Assembly: GCF_003385595.1 (NCBI RefSeq)
Contig: NZ_QNUE01000010.1
Span: 62,001-126,000, forward strand
Direction: 5' to 3'
Length of the DNA stretch: 64,000 nt
DNA from: Chryseobacterium flavum
Lineage (GTDB): Bacteria > Bacteroidota > Bacteroidia > Flavobacteriales > Weeksellaceae
How positions within the stretch are numbered: the first letter of the stretch is position 1; every line of letters starts with the position of its first letter. Of this stretch, positions 8,778-17,708 are shown piece after piece. Both the position numbers and the translations under genes were made by a program. The notes beneath the pieces are model-generated. The model saw only the letters and a program-made list of their open reading frames with translations, ran no database searches and was not told the origin of the DNA.

Positions 8778-9796
8778 GATTCCGGGGTTTCAAGGGTTTC
8801 TTTTTCAGATTCTTCTTCGTCTTCCCCAAACAGAGTTTCCACAACATCTGCCCGGACTCCGATCTCATTCAGGTATTTTGAAAAGACTTCCGTCTGTCCG
8901 TGGGTAACATGTACAAGCTCGGCTTCGGTGGCTTTTACAGTCTGTAATAATCCTTTCCAGTCGGCATGGTCACTCATAGCAAATCCTGCGTCTGCACTCC
9001 GCCATCTTCTGGCGCCGCGCACCTGCATCCAGCCTGAGCATATGGCAGTAGTAGGATCAGGAATCTTTTTGATGATATTACTGTCCAGTAAGGCAGGTGG
9101 TACAATGACAATTTCATGCTGTACTTCTTTGGGACGTTCCCTGAAATCTGCAATTGTGTATTCTGGAAGATCAATCCCAACAGTTTCGAAGGCTTCATTC
9201 AGTTTTCCGATAGAGTAGTGTACATATAGATTACCCAGCCCTTCCACAGCTTTCATGATTCGCTGGGCTTTTCCCAGAGAATATCCAATGAATACTGATG
9301 TTTTATTATTCTCTTTATTTTTAAGGACCCAGTTTTGAAGCTTTTTATCAAGATCTTCAACTTCCAGCCAGTTGTAAATAGGCAGACCAAAAGTACTTTC
9401 TGTCACAAATTCATTACATTTTACCAGCTCGAAAGGGGTACTCAGTCCATCATTCTGTACCTTATAATCCCCCGAAATTACAGTTACATATCCTTTATAT
9501 TCAAGCCTTATCTGAGCTGACCCGATAATATGTCCGGCAGGATGAAGGGAAAGCTTTACTCCATTAATGGTAACAGCTTCTCCGTATTCTACGCTCTGAC
9601 ATTCTATATCTGCTCCGATTCTCTGATGAAGGATAGGTTTTGTGAAATGATGACAAAGGTACTTTTTCATTCCCCATCGGGCATGATCAGCATGGCCATG
9701 GGTGATGACTGCCATATCTACAGGTCTCCAGGGATCAATATAAAATTTACCCTGCGGACAGTAAATTCCTTTTTTTGTAAATGTGATTAATTTCAA
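8774..9796 (-). CDS. Ligase-associated DNA damage response exonuclease (MBL/beta-CASP, SNM1-like)
   Basis: The 340-residue metallo-beta-lactamase fold nuclease has the zinc motif HGHADHARWG, HPAGHIIGSAQ, a SGDYK element and the beta-CASP part ending SDHADWKGL and VTHGQTEVFSKYL. This arrangement matches the exonuclease that accompanies PdeM, Lhr-core and ATP ligase. It is the first gene of the minus-strand operon and overlaps the ligase by 4 bases. The C-terminal tail is rich in Asp and Glu (about the last 18 residues), which is unstructured and of unknown role. The 328-bp gap upstream holds no recognisable promoter. Confidence 0.92.
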   Translation of the reverse strand: MKLITFTKKGIYCPQGKFYIDPWRPVDMAVITHGHADHARWGMKKYLCHHFTKPILHQRIGADIECQSVEYGEAVTINGVKLSLHPAGHIIGSAQIRLEYKGYVTVISGDYKVQNDGLSTPFELVKCNEFVTESTFGLPIYNWLEVEDLDKKLQNWVLKNKENNKTSVFIGYSLGKAQRIMKAVEGLGNLYVHYSIGKLNEAFETVGIDLPEYTIADFRERPKEVQHEIVIVPPALLDSNIIKKIPDPTTAICSGWMQVRGARRWRSADAGFAMSDHADWKGLLQTVKATEAELVHVTHGQTEVFSKYLNEIGVRADVVETLFGEDEEESEKETLETPES

Positions 9797-10124
9797 TGGT
9801 GTGACTGGTTTTATAGAACACGCTTCAAAAACTTAACCAATTTACAACAAACTGTTTATTTTTTATCCTTGAAAATCCGGGAAGAAGTAAAAAAGCTGTT
9901 TTTATTCAAAGCAGTTGGTTATTTTTTATTTAAGTAGATACTGGTTTTTAGTTTTAAGCGTAAATCTAACGATAAATATATTTTTTATGGTGTAAAAGAG
10001 TATTTGAAAAACATCCGCTTCTGAACGTTTTCCTGAACTTTCCAGCAATATGAAAATGAACTTTCAGACAACATTCTCCTTGTGGAAATCTTTGAACTTT
10101 GTATCATCATTAAAAAAGAATACA
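9797..10124. other. Divergent intergenic region, nothing recognised
   Basis: This AT-rich gap of 328 bases separates the exonuclease gene (minus) from the SDR gene (plus). I find no good TAnnTTTG box with a matching TTG, no long hairpin and no coding frame. The frame that extends the SDR leftwards to 10050 lacks SDR sequence and was not used. Confidence 0.6.
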
Positions 10125-10913
10125 ATGAGTAAAACAATTTTAATTACAGGTGCAGCAAGTGGATTTGGAAAGATTGCTGCCTTTGATCTTGCTAAAAAAG
10201 GACATAAGGTAATTGCCACAACACAGGTCTACCCTCAAATGAGTGATTTAATCCGTGAAGCTAAGGAACAGGAAATTGATCTTACAGTGGATAAGCTGGA
10301 TGTAACCAGCCAAAGAGATATTGATTATATCCTGAAAAAGTATGAAATAGACATATTAATCAGCAACGCAGGAATTATGGAAGGTGGCCCTATTGCTGAA
10401 CAGCCGGTAGATATTATCCGTTCTATGTTTGAAGTGAACGTATTTGGTGCATTAAACCTTGCTCAGGGCTTTATCAAAAAATTTGTTGAAAAGAAAAGTG
10501 GTAAGATTGTTTTCACGTCTTCAATGGGAGGTTTATGGACTGTTCCTTATGTAGCAGCTTACTGTTCTTCCAAACATGCGCTGGAATCTATTGCAGAAGG
10601 ATTGAGAACTGAGCTTGCTCCGTTTAATATTAAAATTGCAACCTGCAATCCGGGGGTATTCGGAACAGGCTTTAATGACAGGGGTGTAGATTCTATCTTT
10701 CATTGGTATGATCCTAAAATTAATTTCACCCCGGAATCTGCTTTTGACGGTGCTGCTGAATCTTTAGCACACCAGCTTGATCCTCAATCTATGGCTGAAG
10801 TGATTGTAAATGTAGCTTTAGATGACAACAGTAATTTCAGGAATGTGCATCCAAAGGAAACTGAAGATTTTGTAAAACAGCTTCAGGCAGATGCATGGAA
10901 CGCAAAAAGCTAA
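10125..10913 (+). CDS. Short-chain dehydrogenase/reductase (SDR)
   Basis: The 262-residue classical SDR has the cofactor motif TGAASGFG (TGxxxGxG), the NAG motif in ISNAGIMEGG, the catalytic Ser in FTSSMGG and the Tyr-Lys pair in AAYCSSKHAL. It oxidises or reduces an unknown alcohol/carbonyl with NAD(P). The ATG at 10125 places the Rossmann strand directly at the N terminus (MSKTILITGA) as expected. A GlcG-like gene follows after 4 bases and an AraC regulator after that, suggesting one regulated unit. Confidence 0.9.
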   Translation: MSKTILITGAASGFGKIAAFDLAKKGHKVIATTQVYPQMSDLIREAKEQEIDLTVDKLDVTSQRDIDYILKKYEIDILISNAGIMEGGPIAEQPVDIIRSMFEVNVFGALNLAQGFIKKFVEKKSGKIVFTSSMGGLWTVPYVAAYCSSKHALESIAEGLRTELAPFNIKIATCNPGVFGTGFNDRGVDSIFHWYDPKINFTPESAFDGAAESLAHQLDPQSMAEVIVNVALDDNSNFRNVHPKETEDFVKQLQADAWNAKS

Positions 10914-10917
10914 TGGT

Positions 10918-11319
10918 ATGGAACTGAATTATCAAGTTGCTGAAAAAGCCTTATATGCAGCAAAAGAGAAGGCATTATCTATGAATATTCCTGTAAGCAT
11001 CGCTGTAGTAGATAACGGAGGACATCTTATTGCAATGGCAAGATTGGACAGTGTGTATGGAGTGATTGATTTTGCGATTAAAAAAGCAAAAACAGCGGTA
11101 ATGTTTGGAGTAAACAGTGATATAATGGGAGGGATTATTTCAGAAACAGGTATCCATAGCTATGGAATGCTGAATTCAAATGAGGGACTTCTGACCATTG
11201 CAGGCGGTGTTGTTTTAAAAGATACAGCTGGAAAGATTATTGGTGCAATAGGTTCTTCAGGAGGAACTCCGGAACAGGATAAGGAAATAGCAGAAGCAGG
11301 AGCGCAGGCTATAGCTTAA
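10918..11319 (+). CDS. GlcG/HbpS family (DUF336) haem-binding-like protein
   Basis: The product has 133 residues if started at the ATG at 10918, right after the SDR stop. An upstream in-frame ATG at 10891 lies inside the SDR gene. Family signatures are IPVSIAVVDNGGHLIAMARLD near the N terminus and GIHSYGMLNSNEGLLTIAGG, then IGAIGSSGGTPEQDKEIAEAG. Some relatives bind haem or a corrinoid; others have no known ligand. Its close coupling to an SDR suggests an accessory role in the same catabolic or redox step. No signal peptide is seen, so it is cytoplasmic. Confidence 0.85.
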   Translation: MELNYQVAEKALYAAKEKALSMNIPVSIAVVDNGGHLIAMARLDSVYGVIDFAIKKAKTAVMFGVNSDIMGGIISETGIHSYGMLNSNEGLLTIAGGVVLKDTAGKIIGAIGSSGGTPEQDKEIAEAGAQAIA

Positions 11320-11337
11320 ATTTCAGATATTTGTATC

Positions 11338-12141
11338 ATGGAAAATACTACTGAGATTATATTTGACAAACTGGTTTATTCATGTGCTTTTGAATCTTAC
11401 AGAGGCCATGAGGAGTTTATCCCTGATCATTTTCTGGGGTTTCAGATTTCAGGAGAAACTCATGCCTTCCATGAGCACGGGAAGACGGTAATTAAAGAAA
11501 AAACAGTAGTTCTGGTAAGGAAAAATCAGCTGATCAGAACAATCAAATATCCGTCTGCCAAAGAAAAATATCAATTTATTTCTATTACGCTTGATGATGA
11601 AACACTGAGACAATATGCCGCTGAAAACAAAATAGTTGTGCATACTAATTTTCCAGGCGATCAGCGGTTATTTTTTGAACCTGATGATTTTTTTAAGAGC
11701 TATTTTGCTTCTCTTATTCCCTATATTGACAAGACACAGGAAATACCTTCAAAACTGGCTGCTTTAAAGGTAAAAGAAGCTATAGAATTACTTTTACTGA
11801 GTAATCCTGATTTTAAAAATCTTCTTTTTGATTTTTCCGAACCTCATAAAATTGATCTTGAAGAGTTCATGAACAAGAACTTCATGTTCAATGTATCAGT
11901 AGATGCTTTTGCAAGGCTTACAGGCCGTAGTCTTTCCGGGTTTAAGAGAGATTTCAGTAAAATATTTCAGATGACACCCAGACAATGGCTGAAAGAAAAA
12001 AGATTGAAGGAAGCCTATTATTTAATAAAAAACAGAGATAAAAAACCTTCAGATATTTATCTTGATCTGGGTTTTGAGAATTTATCGCATTTTTATTCTT
12101 CGTTCAAAAAGAAATTCGGGATGACCACTACTGAAGTTTAA
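11338..12141 (+). CDS. AraC family transcriptional regulator
   Basis: The 267-residue protein has a C-terminal double helix-turn-helix of the AraC family (about residues 165-265), with SVDAFARLTGRSLSGFKRDF and the second-helix pattern PSDIYLDLGFENLSHFYSSF. The N-terminal half is a sensor domain without recognisable ligand residues. It starts 18 bases after the GlcG-like gene and shares its strand, so it probably reports on or controls the SDR/GlcG pair. A strong hairpin terminator follows at 12190-12227. Confidence 0.88.
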   Translation: MENTTEIIFDKLVYSCAFESYRGHEEFIPDHFLGFQISGETHAFHEHGKTVIKEKTVVLVRKNQLIRTIKYPSAKEKYQFISITLDDETLRQYAAENKIVVHTNFPGDQRLFFEPDDFFKSYFASLIPYIDKTQEIPSKLAALKVKEAIELLLLSNPDFKNLLFDFSEPHKIDLEEFMNKNFMFNVSVDAFARLTGRSLSGFKRDFSKIFQMTPRQWLKEKRLKEAYYLIKNRDKKPSDIYLDLGFENLSHFYSSFKKKFGMTTTEV

Positions 12142-12189
12142 TCCCCGATCATTAAAAGCACAAATTATAGCATAAACAATGTTTGTTTA

Positions 12190-12230
12190 AATACAAAGGC
12201 ACAGGATACATCTTGTGTCTTTGTATTTTT
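12190..12230 (+). terminator. Rho-independent terminator after the araC-type gene
   Basis: AATACAAAGGCACA (12190-12203) pairs with TGTGTCTTTGTATT (12214-12227) over 14 positions with one G-U pair and a 10-nt loop, followed by a T run. It ends the SDR-GlcG-AraC transcript. Confidence 0.8.
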
Positions 12231-12253
12231 AACAGCTTTGAACTTTAACTAAA

Positions 12254-12276
12254 GCAGCTGTCCAATCAACAGCTGC
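12254..12276 (-). terminator. Hairpin terminator for the convergent 12284-13592 genes
   Basis: GCAGCTGT (12254-12261) and ACAGCTGC (12269-12276) form an 8-bp stem with a 7-nt loop, 8 bases beyond the stop of the PPC-domain gene. Read on the minus strand it is followed by TTTAGTTAAAGTT, a modest T-rich tail. Confidence 0.6.
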
Positions 12277-12283
12277 CAACGCT

Positions 12284-12739
12284 CTATGTTTCAAAATCAT
12301 AAAGATTGATTCCCGTTTCTTCGTTTTTAATTTTTACCACTCTGGTATTCAGCGGATAGAAAATAAATTCTGCGGCTCCCTGAATTTTTGCTTCTAAAAG
12401 GTGCCCCGCCAAAGCAGTGTAATCCTCTCTTCCCAACGTAATGTGAAGGTGAAGCGTCAGTTTCCCTTCTATTTCTGAGACATTTCCGGAAATATTGGTG
12501 ACTTCCATCTGTTCTTTAAAGGTTTTATCCACATATTTTTTAGCAGCCGGATTAAAGAAACGCAGTGTTGCTTCACTCACAGCCCCGATTCCTGTTACTT
12601 CTCCCGCCTGAATTTTCTGATCCCTGATAAAATCCGTTAAAGCCTCTACAATATTGGAATGGTTGTCAATACTTACGATATAAATATGATCTGCTTTTCT
12701 TGCAGACCAATGTTTTCCTTTATAATTGATGATCTCCAT
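12284..12739 (-). CDS. PPC (DUF296) domain protein
   Basis: The 151-residue protein is a single PPC/DUF296 domain, with the core AGEVTGIGAVSEATLRFF and the metal-site-like HLHITLGREDYTALAGHL. In plants this fold is found in AT-hook proteins; in bacteria it occurs alone and its function is not established, although the conserved histidines suggest metal binding. It starts one base after the dehydrogenase stop and is co-transcribed with it. Confidence 0.82.
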   Translation of the reverse strand: MEIINYKGKHWSARKADHIYIVSIDNHSNIVEALTDFIRDQKIQAGEVTGIGAVSEATLRFFNPAAKKYVDKTFKEQMEVTNISGNVSEIEGKLTLHLHITLGREDYTALAGHLLEAKIQGAAEFIFYPLNTRVVKIKNEETGINLYDFET

Positions 12740-12740
12740 A

Positions 12741-13592
12741 TTATTCTATTGTTTTTAAATAATTGATGATTCCTATTACATCATCCTGACCAAAGCCTTT
12801 ATCATGTGCATTTTGATAGGTTTGAACCAATACTTCAGATAAAGGAAAATCAGCACCGGCATTTTTAGCCAGAAGAATATCTTTGAGCATAAGATCAAGA
12901 GCAAATGCCGGGGCATATTCGTCCGCAATCAGCAGAGGTGTTTTTACCTTTGTTGCACCGCTTCCACTGGCACTTTCATTGATTATGTCAAGCATATCGG
13001 ACCGTTCTATTCCTAATTTTCCGGCCAGTAACACAGTTTCCGCGAGTCCCTGATAAATGGCAGACAGAAAATAATTAACCGATAGTTTTCCCGCGAGTCC
13101 TTTTCCGTTTTCACCGAGATATTTTATGGATTTTCCCATTTTCAAAAGATAAGGCATAGCACGCTGGATGTCCTTTTCTTCACCTCCTGCCATAATAATG
13201 AGTGTTCCTTCCTTTGCAGGCGTAGTGCTTCCTGCTACAGGAGCATCAATAAAAGAAGCTTCCTTTATTTTCAGAGCTGCTGCAGTTTCTGTAGAGGTTT
13301 CGGGAGAAATCGTACTCATATCCACGAAGAGCTTTCCCTGAATATTTAAAGGGATGATTTCCTCATAAACTGCTTTTATGGCATTGTCGTTGGTAAGCAT
13401 TGTGAATATAATATCACTGTTTTGTACAAGGTCTTTAATTTGAGTGCAGACTGACGATTTTTCCTCAAAATCTCTGGTTTTTTCAAAAGATCTGTTGTAA
13501 ACGGATAACTGAAAGCCTGCTTTCTCAAGGTTTTTGGCCATAGGATGTCCCATATTTCCTAATCCGATGAATCCGATTTTTTCCATTGCCAT
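12741..13592 (-). CDS. NAD(P)-dependent beta-hydroxyacid dehydrogenase (3-hydroxyisobutyrate dehydrogenase family)
   Basis: The 283-residue protein has the N-terminal dinucleotide motif IGFIGLGNMGHPMAKNL, the substrate-binding FIDAPVAGST and the catalytic Lys in GKGLAGKLSVNYFLSA. Family members oxidise 3-hydroxyisobutyrate, reduce tartronate or glyoxylate semialdehydes, or act on other beta-hydroxyacids, so the substrate is open. Two ATGs two codons apart (13592 and 13586) are equally possible starts. It precedes the PPC-domain gene in a two-gene operon. Confidence 0.88.
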   Translation of the reverse strand: MAMEKIGFIGLGNMGHPMAKNLEKAGFQLSVYNRSFEKTRDFEEKSSVCTQIKDLVQNSDIIFTMLTNDNAIKAVYEEIIPLNIQGKLFVDMSTISPETSTETAAALKIKEASFIDAPVAGSTTPAKEGTLIIMAGGEEKDIQRAMPYLLKMGKSIKYLGENGKGLAGKLSVNYFLSAIYQGLAETVLLAGKLGIERSDMLDIINESASGSGATKVKTPLLIADEYAPAFALDLMLKDILLAKNAGADFPLSEVLVQTYQNAHDKGFGQDDVIGIINYLKTIE

Positions 13593-13799
13593 ATTTTAAT
13601 ATTTTATTAATAATTAGATTAAAGTCAATCTCCTGAAAAAAGGAGTTCTATGACAAATAAGTAAGTTTGTAAATATGTTTATTTTGCTGCAAAATGCCTA
13701 CCAAATCACGATCTTATAAAGTTAAGTTTTAATTACATTTTCAGTCATAAATTTTTTAAACCGGAGAAACTTTCAGAAATTTGCTGTAAATAAGAAGTA

Positions 13800-14426
13800 A
13801 TGAAGATCGTAGATATAGACAACTGGAACAGAAAAGAGCATTTTGAATTTTTCTCTAATATGGCAAGTCCTTATTTTGGATTTACAACTGAGGTAGACTG
13901 TACAAAAGCGTATGATACCGCCAAAGAAAAAGGATATTCATTTTTCGCCTACTATTTTCACAAGTCTATGGTGGCAATCAATACAGTTGACGAGTTAAAG
14001 CTGAGAATCATTGATGAACAGGTTGTACAATTTGATACCGTTCATGCCGGCAGTACAATCGGAAGACCAGATGGTACTTTCGGGTTTTCTTTCACCCACT
14101 ATTCTGAGGATTTTGAAACATTTAATGCTGCTTTGCAGAAGGAAATAAAAGGAGTACATGAGACTTCCGGCCTTAGATTAAGTAATGAAAGGCTTGGGAA
14201 AGATCATGTAAGGCATACTACCATTCCGTGGAATTCCTTCAGTGCTATATTGCAGCCTACAGATTTTAATACAAAGGAATCAGTTCCTAAAGTTGCTTTT
14301 GGAAGATTTAACATCCGGGACGGAAGAAAATATCTTCCGGTTTCTATTGAAGCACACCATGGATTAGCAGATGGAATTCACATTGCAAAATATCTGGAAG
14401 AATTTCAGAAGCAGCTTAACCGGTAA
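13800..14426 (+). CDS. CatA-like (chloramphenicol acetyltransferase fold) acetyltransferase
   Basis: The 208-residue protein matches the trimeric type-A CAT family in length and motif order. The catalytic HHGLADGIH (H186, H187, D191) corresponds to the HHxxxDG of CAT, with FGFSFTHY and ILPTDF-like positions (LQPTDFN) also aligned. True CATs acetylate chloramphenicol using acetyl-CoA. Chromosomal flavobacterial relatives vary, so resistance is plausible but not certain. The gene stands alone with 207 bases upstream and no mobile element nearby, arguing for an intrinsic gene rather than a recent import. Confidence 0.8.
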   Translation: MKIVDIDNWNRKEHFEFFSNMASPYFGFTTEVDCTKAYDTAKEKGYSFFAYYFHKSMVAINTVDELKLRIIDEQVVQFDTVHAGSTIGRPDGTFGFSFTHYSEDFETFNAALQKEIKGVHETSGLRLSNERLGKDHVRHTTIPWNSFSAILQPTDFNTKESVPKVAFGRFNIRDGRKYLPVSIEAHHGLADGIHIAKYLEEFQKQLNR

Positions 14427-15051
14427 TTATTATTGCTGGTTAAATATTCTGTTCTCCATCTTCACATCCAGTCTTCCTGTAGCCAGCAAAGTTCAGAGGG
14501 TTCTAAGTGTAAGCTCACGGATAACAGCCCAAAAAACACGAACAAACTGTTTTCATAGTTTAATCACGTGAAAGCTCAGTCTTAGACATTAACTTAAAAG
14601 AATATATTCGAATTTAACTTACTTTAATATTACATTAATATTCCTGAAAACTATTGATCAGGATCATAAAAAGTTAAGAAAAGAATCCGGTACATTTATC
14701 CTTTGTAAAAAACACAAGTGAAATTATTTGAAATGGCCTGAGGAAAGCACTTATGATATTTGTAGTTAAAATATAACGTGGTATGTATGTGGTACACTGT
14801 TTTAACAAAATTTTAATCATTTTTTCTTTCTTTGCCCTGTATAAAAACAAAGTAAAATTCACAGGTCTTGGTATTATCATTCAATTAGTATACAAACTAT
14901 AGGTAAAGATTTAAGAAAGAGGCTTAGTTTAAATGTGAAAATTGTTTTAGTATATTAAATATCAATATCAAGTATCATTGATAAGAGAAAAGATTGTGAA
15001 CTGATGTACAACGAATGCCACATCAGAAATTTAGTGAGATGAGAACGTATT
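14427..15051. other. Long intergenic region without a supported gene
   Basis: This 625-base AT-rich gap holds no convincing gene. A weak hairpin (TTAACC near 14417 with GGTTAA near 14449) may end the acetyltransferase transcript. The minus strand across about 14430-14560 has a protein-like frame (LLATGRLDVKMENRIF) broken by a stop and lacking a start, possibly a decayed gene end. The right part is the leader of the HTH gene at 15052. Confidence 0.5.
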
Positions 15052-15393
15052 ATGAAAAACAAAAAACCTGAATCCAACTTAGAGGATTTGAATCAGAAGA
15101 TTCTTGTACAAGACGAAATCATGGCATTAGCCAAAGCAAATTCTCCTCGTTTGCTGAATAAGTTCAGATTGGTCTATCCGGATTTTTTCGAAAAATTATC
15201 TGCTATACAGCCAGGCCTAAAAAACTCTGAATTAATATTTTGTATTTACCTTAAGCTCAATATGACCACTAAGGAAATTGCAACCTGTATTTTCGTAACG
15301 CCAAAAGCCATACAAAACAGGAAAAACAGGATCCGGAAAAAGCTCAATATCCCTTCGGAATTTGATATCTACAAATGGTTTAATGAAATTTAA
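15052..15393 (+). CDS. Small LuxR-type helix-turn-helix regulator
   Basis: The 113-residue protein has a C-terminal GerE/LuxR-like helix-turn-helix: KLNMTTKEIATCIFVTPKAI and QNRKNRIRKKLNIP. The N-terminal half (about residues 8-50) is helical and charged, without a receiver domain. In this group the same HTH is usually attached to a long tetratricopeptide sensor; this stand-alone form lacks it, so it may be a natural short version or a truncated one. It converges on the MBL gene with a 10-base gap. The target is unknown. Confidence 0.75.
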   Translation: MKNKKPESNLEDLNQKILVQDEIMALAKANSPRLLNKFRLVYPDFFEKLSAIQPGLKNSELIFCIYLKLNMTTKEIATCIFVTPKAIQNRKNRIRKKLNIPSEFDIYKWFNEI

Positions 15394-15403
15394 ACCATTT
15401 TTT

Positions 15404-16135
15404 TTAAACTTCTGCAATGGCATTATCCAGATCATGATACAAAAGAATTTTCCATCGGTTTTCCCTGGCTTCTTTTTCCCATTTAAGTCGTAATTCCATT
15501 GCTTTTCTACCATCAAAATCACTCTTATAGGCCAAATGATATTGTAAATAAGAAGCCTGCGGCAGATCATCGGCACCGTAGAAAACTGTTTCCTCATTTT
15601 CACTGATCCAAAAGACCTGCATAAATGGAGTATGTCCTCCAGCCACTTCATATGAAATCTCATTTGTAATCTGTCCCTGATCTTCATTCATCCAGATAAT
15701 ATTCGGGAGCTGAATCAATTTTTCCAGCATGTCAAAATCAAAAGAAGGATTACCTTTCTGTTCCATTGCAAAATCCAGCTCACGTTTCTGAATGTAAATC
15801 CGTGCATTGGGGAAAGCTGCTTCAAAACCACTATCGGTGAGTGTTACTGCTCCTTGAATATGATCTTTATGAAGATGGGAAAACAATAATTTCGTGATCT
15901 GGCCGGGATGAATATTTTCCCTTTCCAGAATTTCAGATATGACCGTTGTTCCGGACTCATTTTTCCATCCGATTCCTGCATCCAGAAGGATATAGTCATT
16001 TTCAGTAATGATGAGAAACGGTTGTACAGACATCTTGATTCCCCCGACCTTATCAAAATTTTCTTCTGTTAAAAGTGTAAAATCCTTGGTTTTGCTTGCC
16101 GAAAAATTACCTTCTTTAAGTGGAATGATTTTCAT
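15404..16135 (-). CDS. MBL-fold hydrolase, lactonase-like (AiiA/quorum-quenching type)
   Basis: The 243-residue metallo-beta-lactamase fold protein has FSHLHKDHIQGAVTL (HxHxDH), the third metal His in AGGHTPFMQVF, the bridging Asp in YGADDLPQAS and the last His in LLYHDLD. This complete dinuclear zinc set and length resemble AHL-lactonase and related hydrolases, but the substrate is not predictable. The ATG at 16133-16135 (MKIIPLKEGNF) is preferred to an upstream extension that adds unrelated residues. It is transcribed alone. Confidence 0.82.
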   Translation of the reverse strand: MKIIPLKEGNFSASKTKDFTLLTEENFDKVGGIKMSVQPFLIITENDYILLDAGIGWKNESGTTVISEILERENIHPGQITKLLFSHLHKDHIQGAVTLTDSGFEAAFPNARIYIQKRELDFAMEQKGNPSFDFDMLEKLIQLPNIIWMNEDQGQITNEISYEVAGGHTPFMQVFWISENEETVFYGADDLPQASYLQYHLAYKSDFDGRKAMELRLKWEKEARENRWKILLYHDLDNAIAEV

Positions 16136-16378
16136 GCTGCAAATTTCTTTAATATTTCCAATATGTAAAAGGTTTTTCATCGATATACATCATCAATAAA
16201 AACAATTATTCAGGAAGTATATTGAAATCGTTCTACTTATCTAAGCATCCGGCCACATTCATAAACGTAAAGCCGGGAACGATGTAATTTCTTTTTTTTA
16301 TGATTATCTTTGATCTCTTAAAAATCTGGCAATATCAGCTGTCAGATAATATTCAATTCAAACAAAACTTTATACATA

Positions 16379-17575
16379 ATGCAGGAGAGCTCTACCCATG
16401 GTATTTCCCGGACGGTTATCTGGCTTATGGCCATTATTTCCGGACTCGTAGTTGCCAACAATTATTATAATCAGCCGTTACTGGCACTTATTTCAGAAGA
16501 ACTTCAGGTCTCTGAGAGTGCAGCGAGCAAAATTTCTGTACTTACCCAGATCGGTTATGCATTAGGCCTCTTATTGATTGTTCCGTTGGGAGATAAGTTT
16601 TTTCGCAAAAAATTAATTTTAATTGATCTGTTTCTTGTTTTCGGATCATTGTTATGGATGACTTTTGCTACTCAATTATGGATGCTGTATGCAGCCAGTT
16701 TACTGATCGGAGCAACATCTGTTATACCACAGCTTTTTGTACCTATTGCAGCAGAACTTTCCTCAGATAAAGAGAAATCGGGCAATATCGGATTGGTAAT
16801 GTCAGGACTTTTACTAGGTATTCTTTTATCCCGTTTTGTCGGAGGAATTGTTGGCGAAGTATGGGGCTGGAGAGCGATGTTTGGTATCGCGGCAGGATTA
16901 ATGATCCTGGTTTGGCTGGCTGTATATAAAATGCTGCCTGAGTTATCTCCGAACTTTAAAGGGACTTATAAAGAACTGATGCGCTCTGTTGCCCATCTTG
17001 CGAAAACCCAGCCGGTTCTTCAGCTGGCATCTTTCCGGGGAGCTATGGCTTTCGGGTCTATGTGTGCCTTATTTACAACATTGGTTTTTCACATGGAGAA
17101 ACCACCTTTCAATGCAGGATCTTCTGTAGTGGGAAGTTTTGGATTAGCTGGAGCAGTAGGAGCTTTGGCCGCTGCAAAAGTGGGAAAACTGCAAAAATAT
17201 CTTGATATTAACAGGATTATACTGTATTCGCTGCTGATTGTCATTGGAAGCTGGGGATTTACCTACTTTGCAGGAGAAACCTACTGGGGACTTATTGTCG
17301 GAGTAATTCTTGTTGATCTGGGAGTGCAATCCAGTCATATTATGAACCAGACCAATTATTTTTTACTTAAATCAAATGCCGTAAACAGACTGAATACAGT
17401 TTATATGGTATCTTACTTTATTGGTGGATCACTGGGAACCTGGCTGGCTTCTATTGCATGGCAAAAGGCACAATGGGGTGGTGTATGCTTCGTAGGTACC
17501 ACATTTGGAGTATTGGGTCTGATTGCGCATATTTTATTTTCAAGAAAAGTAAATAAAGCTGCCATAGAGAAGTAA
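16379..17575 (+). CDS. MFS transporter (YgaY/NarK-unlike DHA1 exporter)
   Basis: The 398-residue protein has twelve hydrophobic spans. The N terminus has ANNYYNQPLLALISEEL, typical of a widespread MFS group annotated as YgaY-like, with motif A as VPLGDKFFRKKLIL and motif C region GGIVGEVWGWRAMF. The substrate is unknown; efflux of small organic compounds is most likely. It stands alone, 243 bases from the divergent MBL gene start. Confidence 0.85.
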   Translation: MQESSTHGISRTVIWLMAIISGLVVANNYYNQPLLALISEELQVSESAASKISVLTQIGYALGLLLIVPLGDKFFRKKLILIDLFLVFGSLLWMTFATQLWMLYAASLLIGATSVIPQLFVPIAAELSSDKEKSGNIGLVMSGLLLGILLSRFVGGIVGEVWGWRAMFGIAAGLMILVWLAVYKMLPELSPNFKGTYKELMRSVAHLAKTQPVLQLASFRGAMAFGSMCALFTTLVFHMEKPPFNAGSSVVGSFGLAGAVGALAAAKVGKLQKYLDINRIILYSLLIVIGSWGFTYFAGETYWGLIVGVILVDLGVQSSHIMNQTNYFLLKSNAVNRLNTVYMVSYFIGGSLGTWLASIAWQKAQWGGVCFVGTTFGVLGLIAHILFSRKVNKAAIEK

Positions 17576-17647
17576 TTGTTTATCTTAATGTATGTTTTAG
17601 AATGCTGATATTTGCTTTTTTATATTCAAAACTAAATGTAATAATTT

Positions 17648-17678
17648 TTGTTACATTAAATAAATTGTAGTAAATTTG
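17648..17678 (+). promoter_or_regulatory. Bacteroidetes vegetative promoter for the DsbA-like gene
   Basis: TTG (17648-17650), a 20-base spacer and TAAATTTG (17671-17678) match the -33/-7 consensus exactly. The predicted start of transcription is about 25 bases before the ATG at 17709. Confidence 0.75.
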
Positions 17679-17708
17679 TACTATTAATTTGATTTAAAAT
17701 TAAATACA

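Noticed and set aside
14430..14560. Minus-strand protein-like frame (LLATGRLDVKMENRIF) after the CatA-like gene
   Set aside because: It is short, has an in-frame stop and no start, and I recognise no family; kept only as a remark in the intergenic entry.
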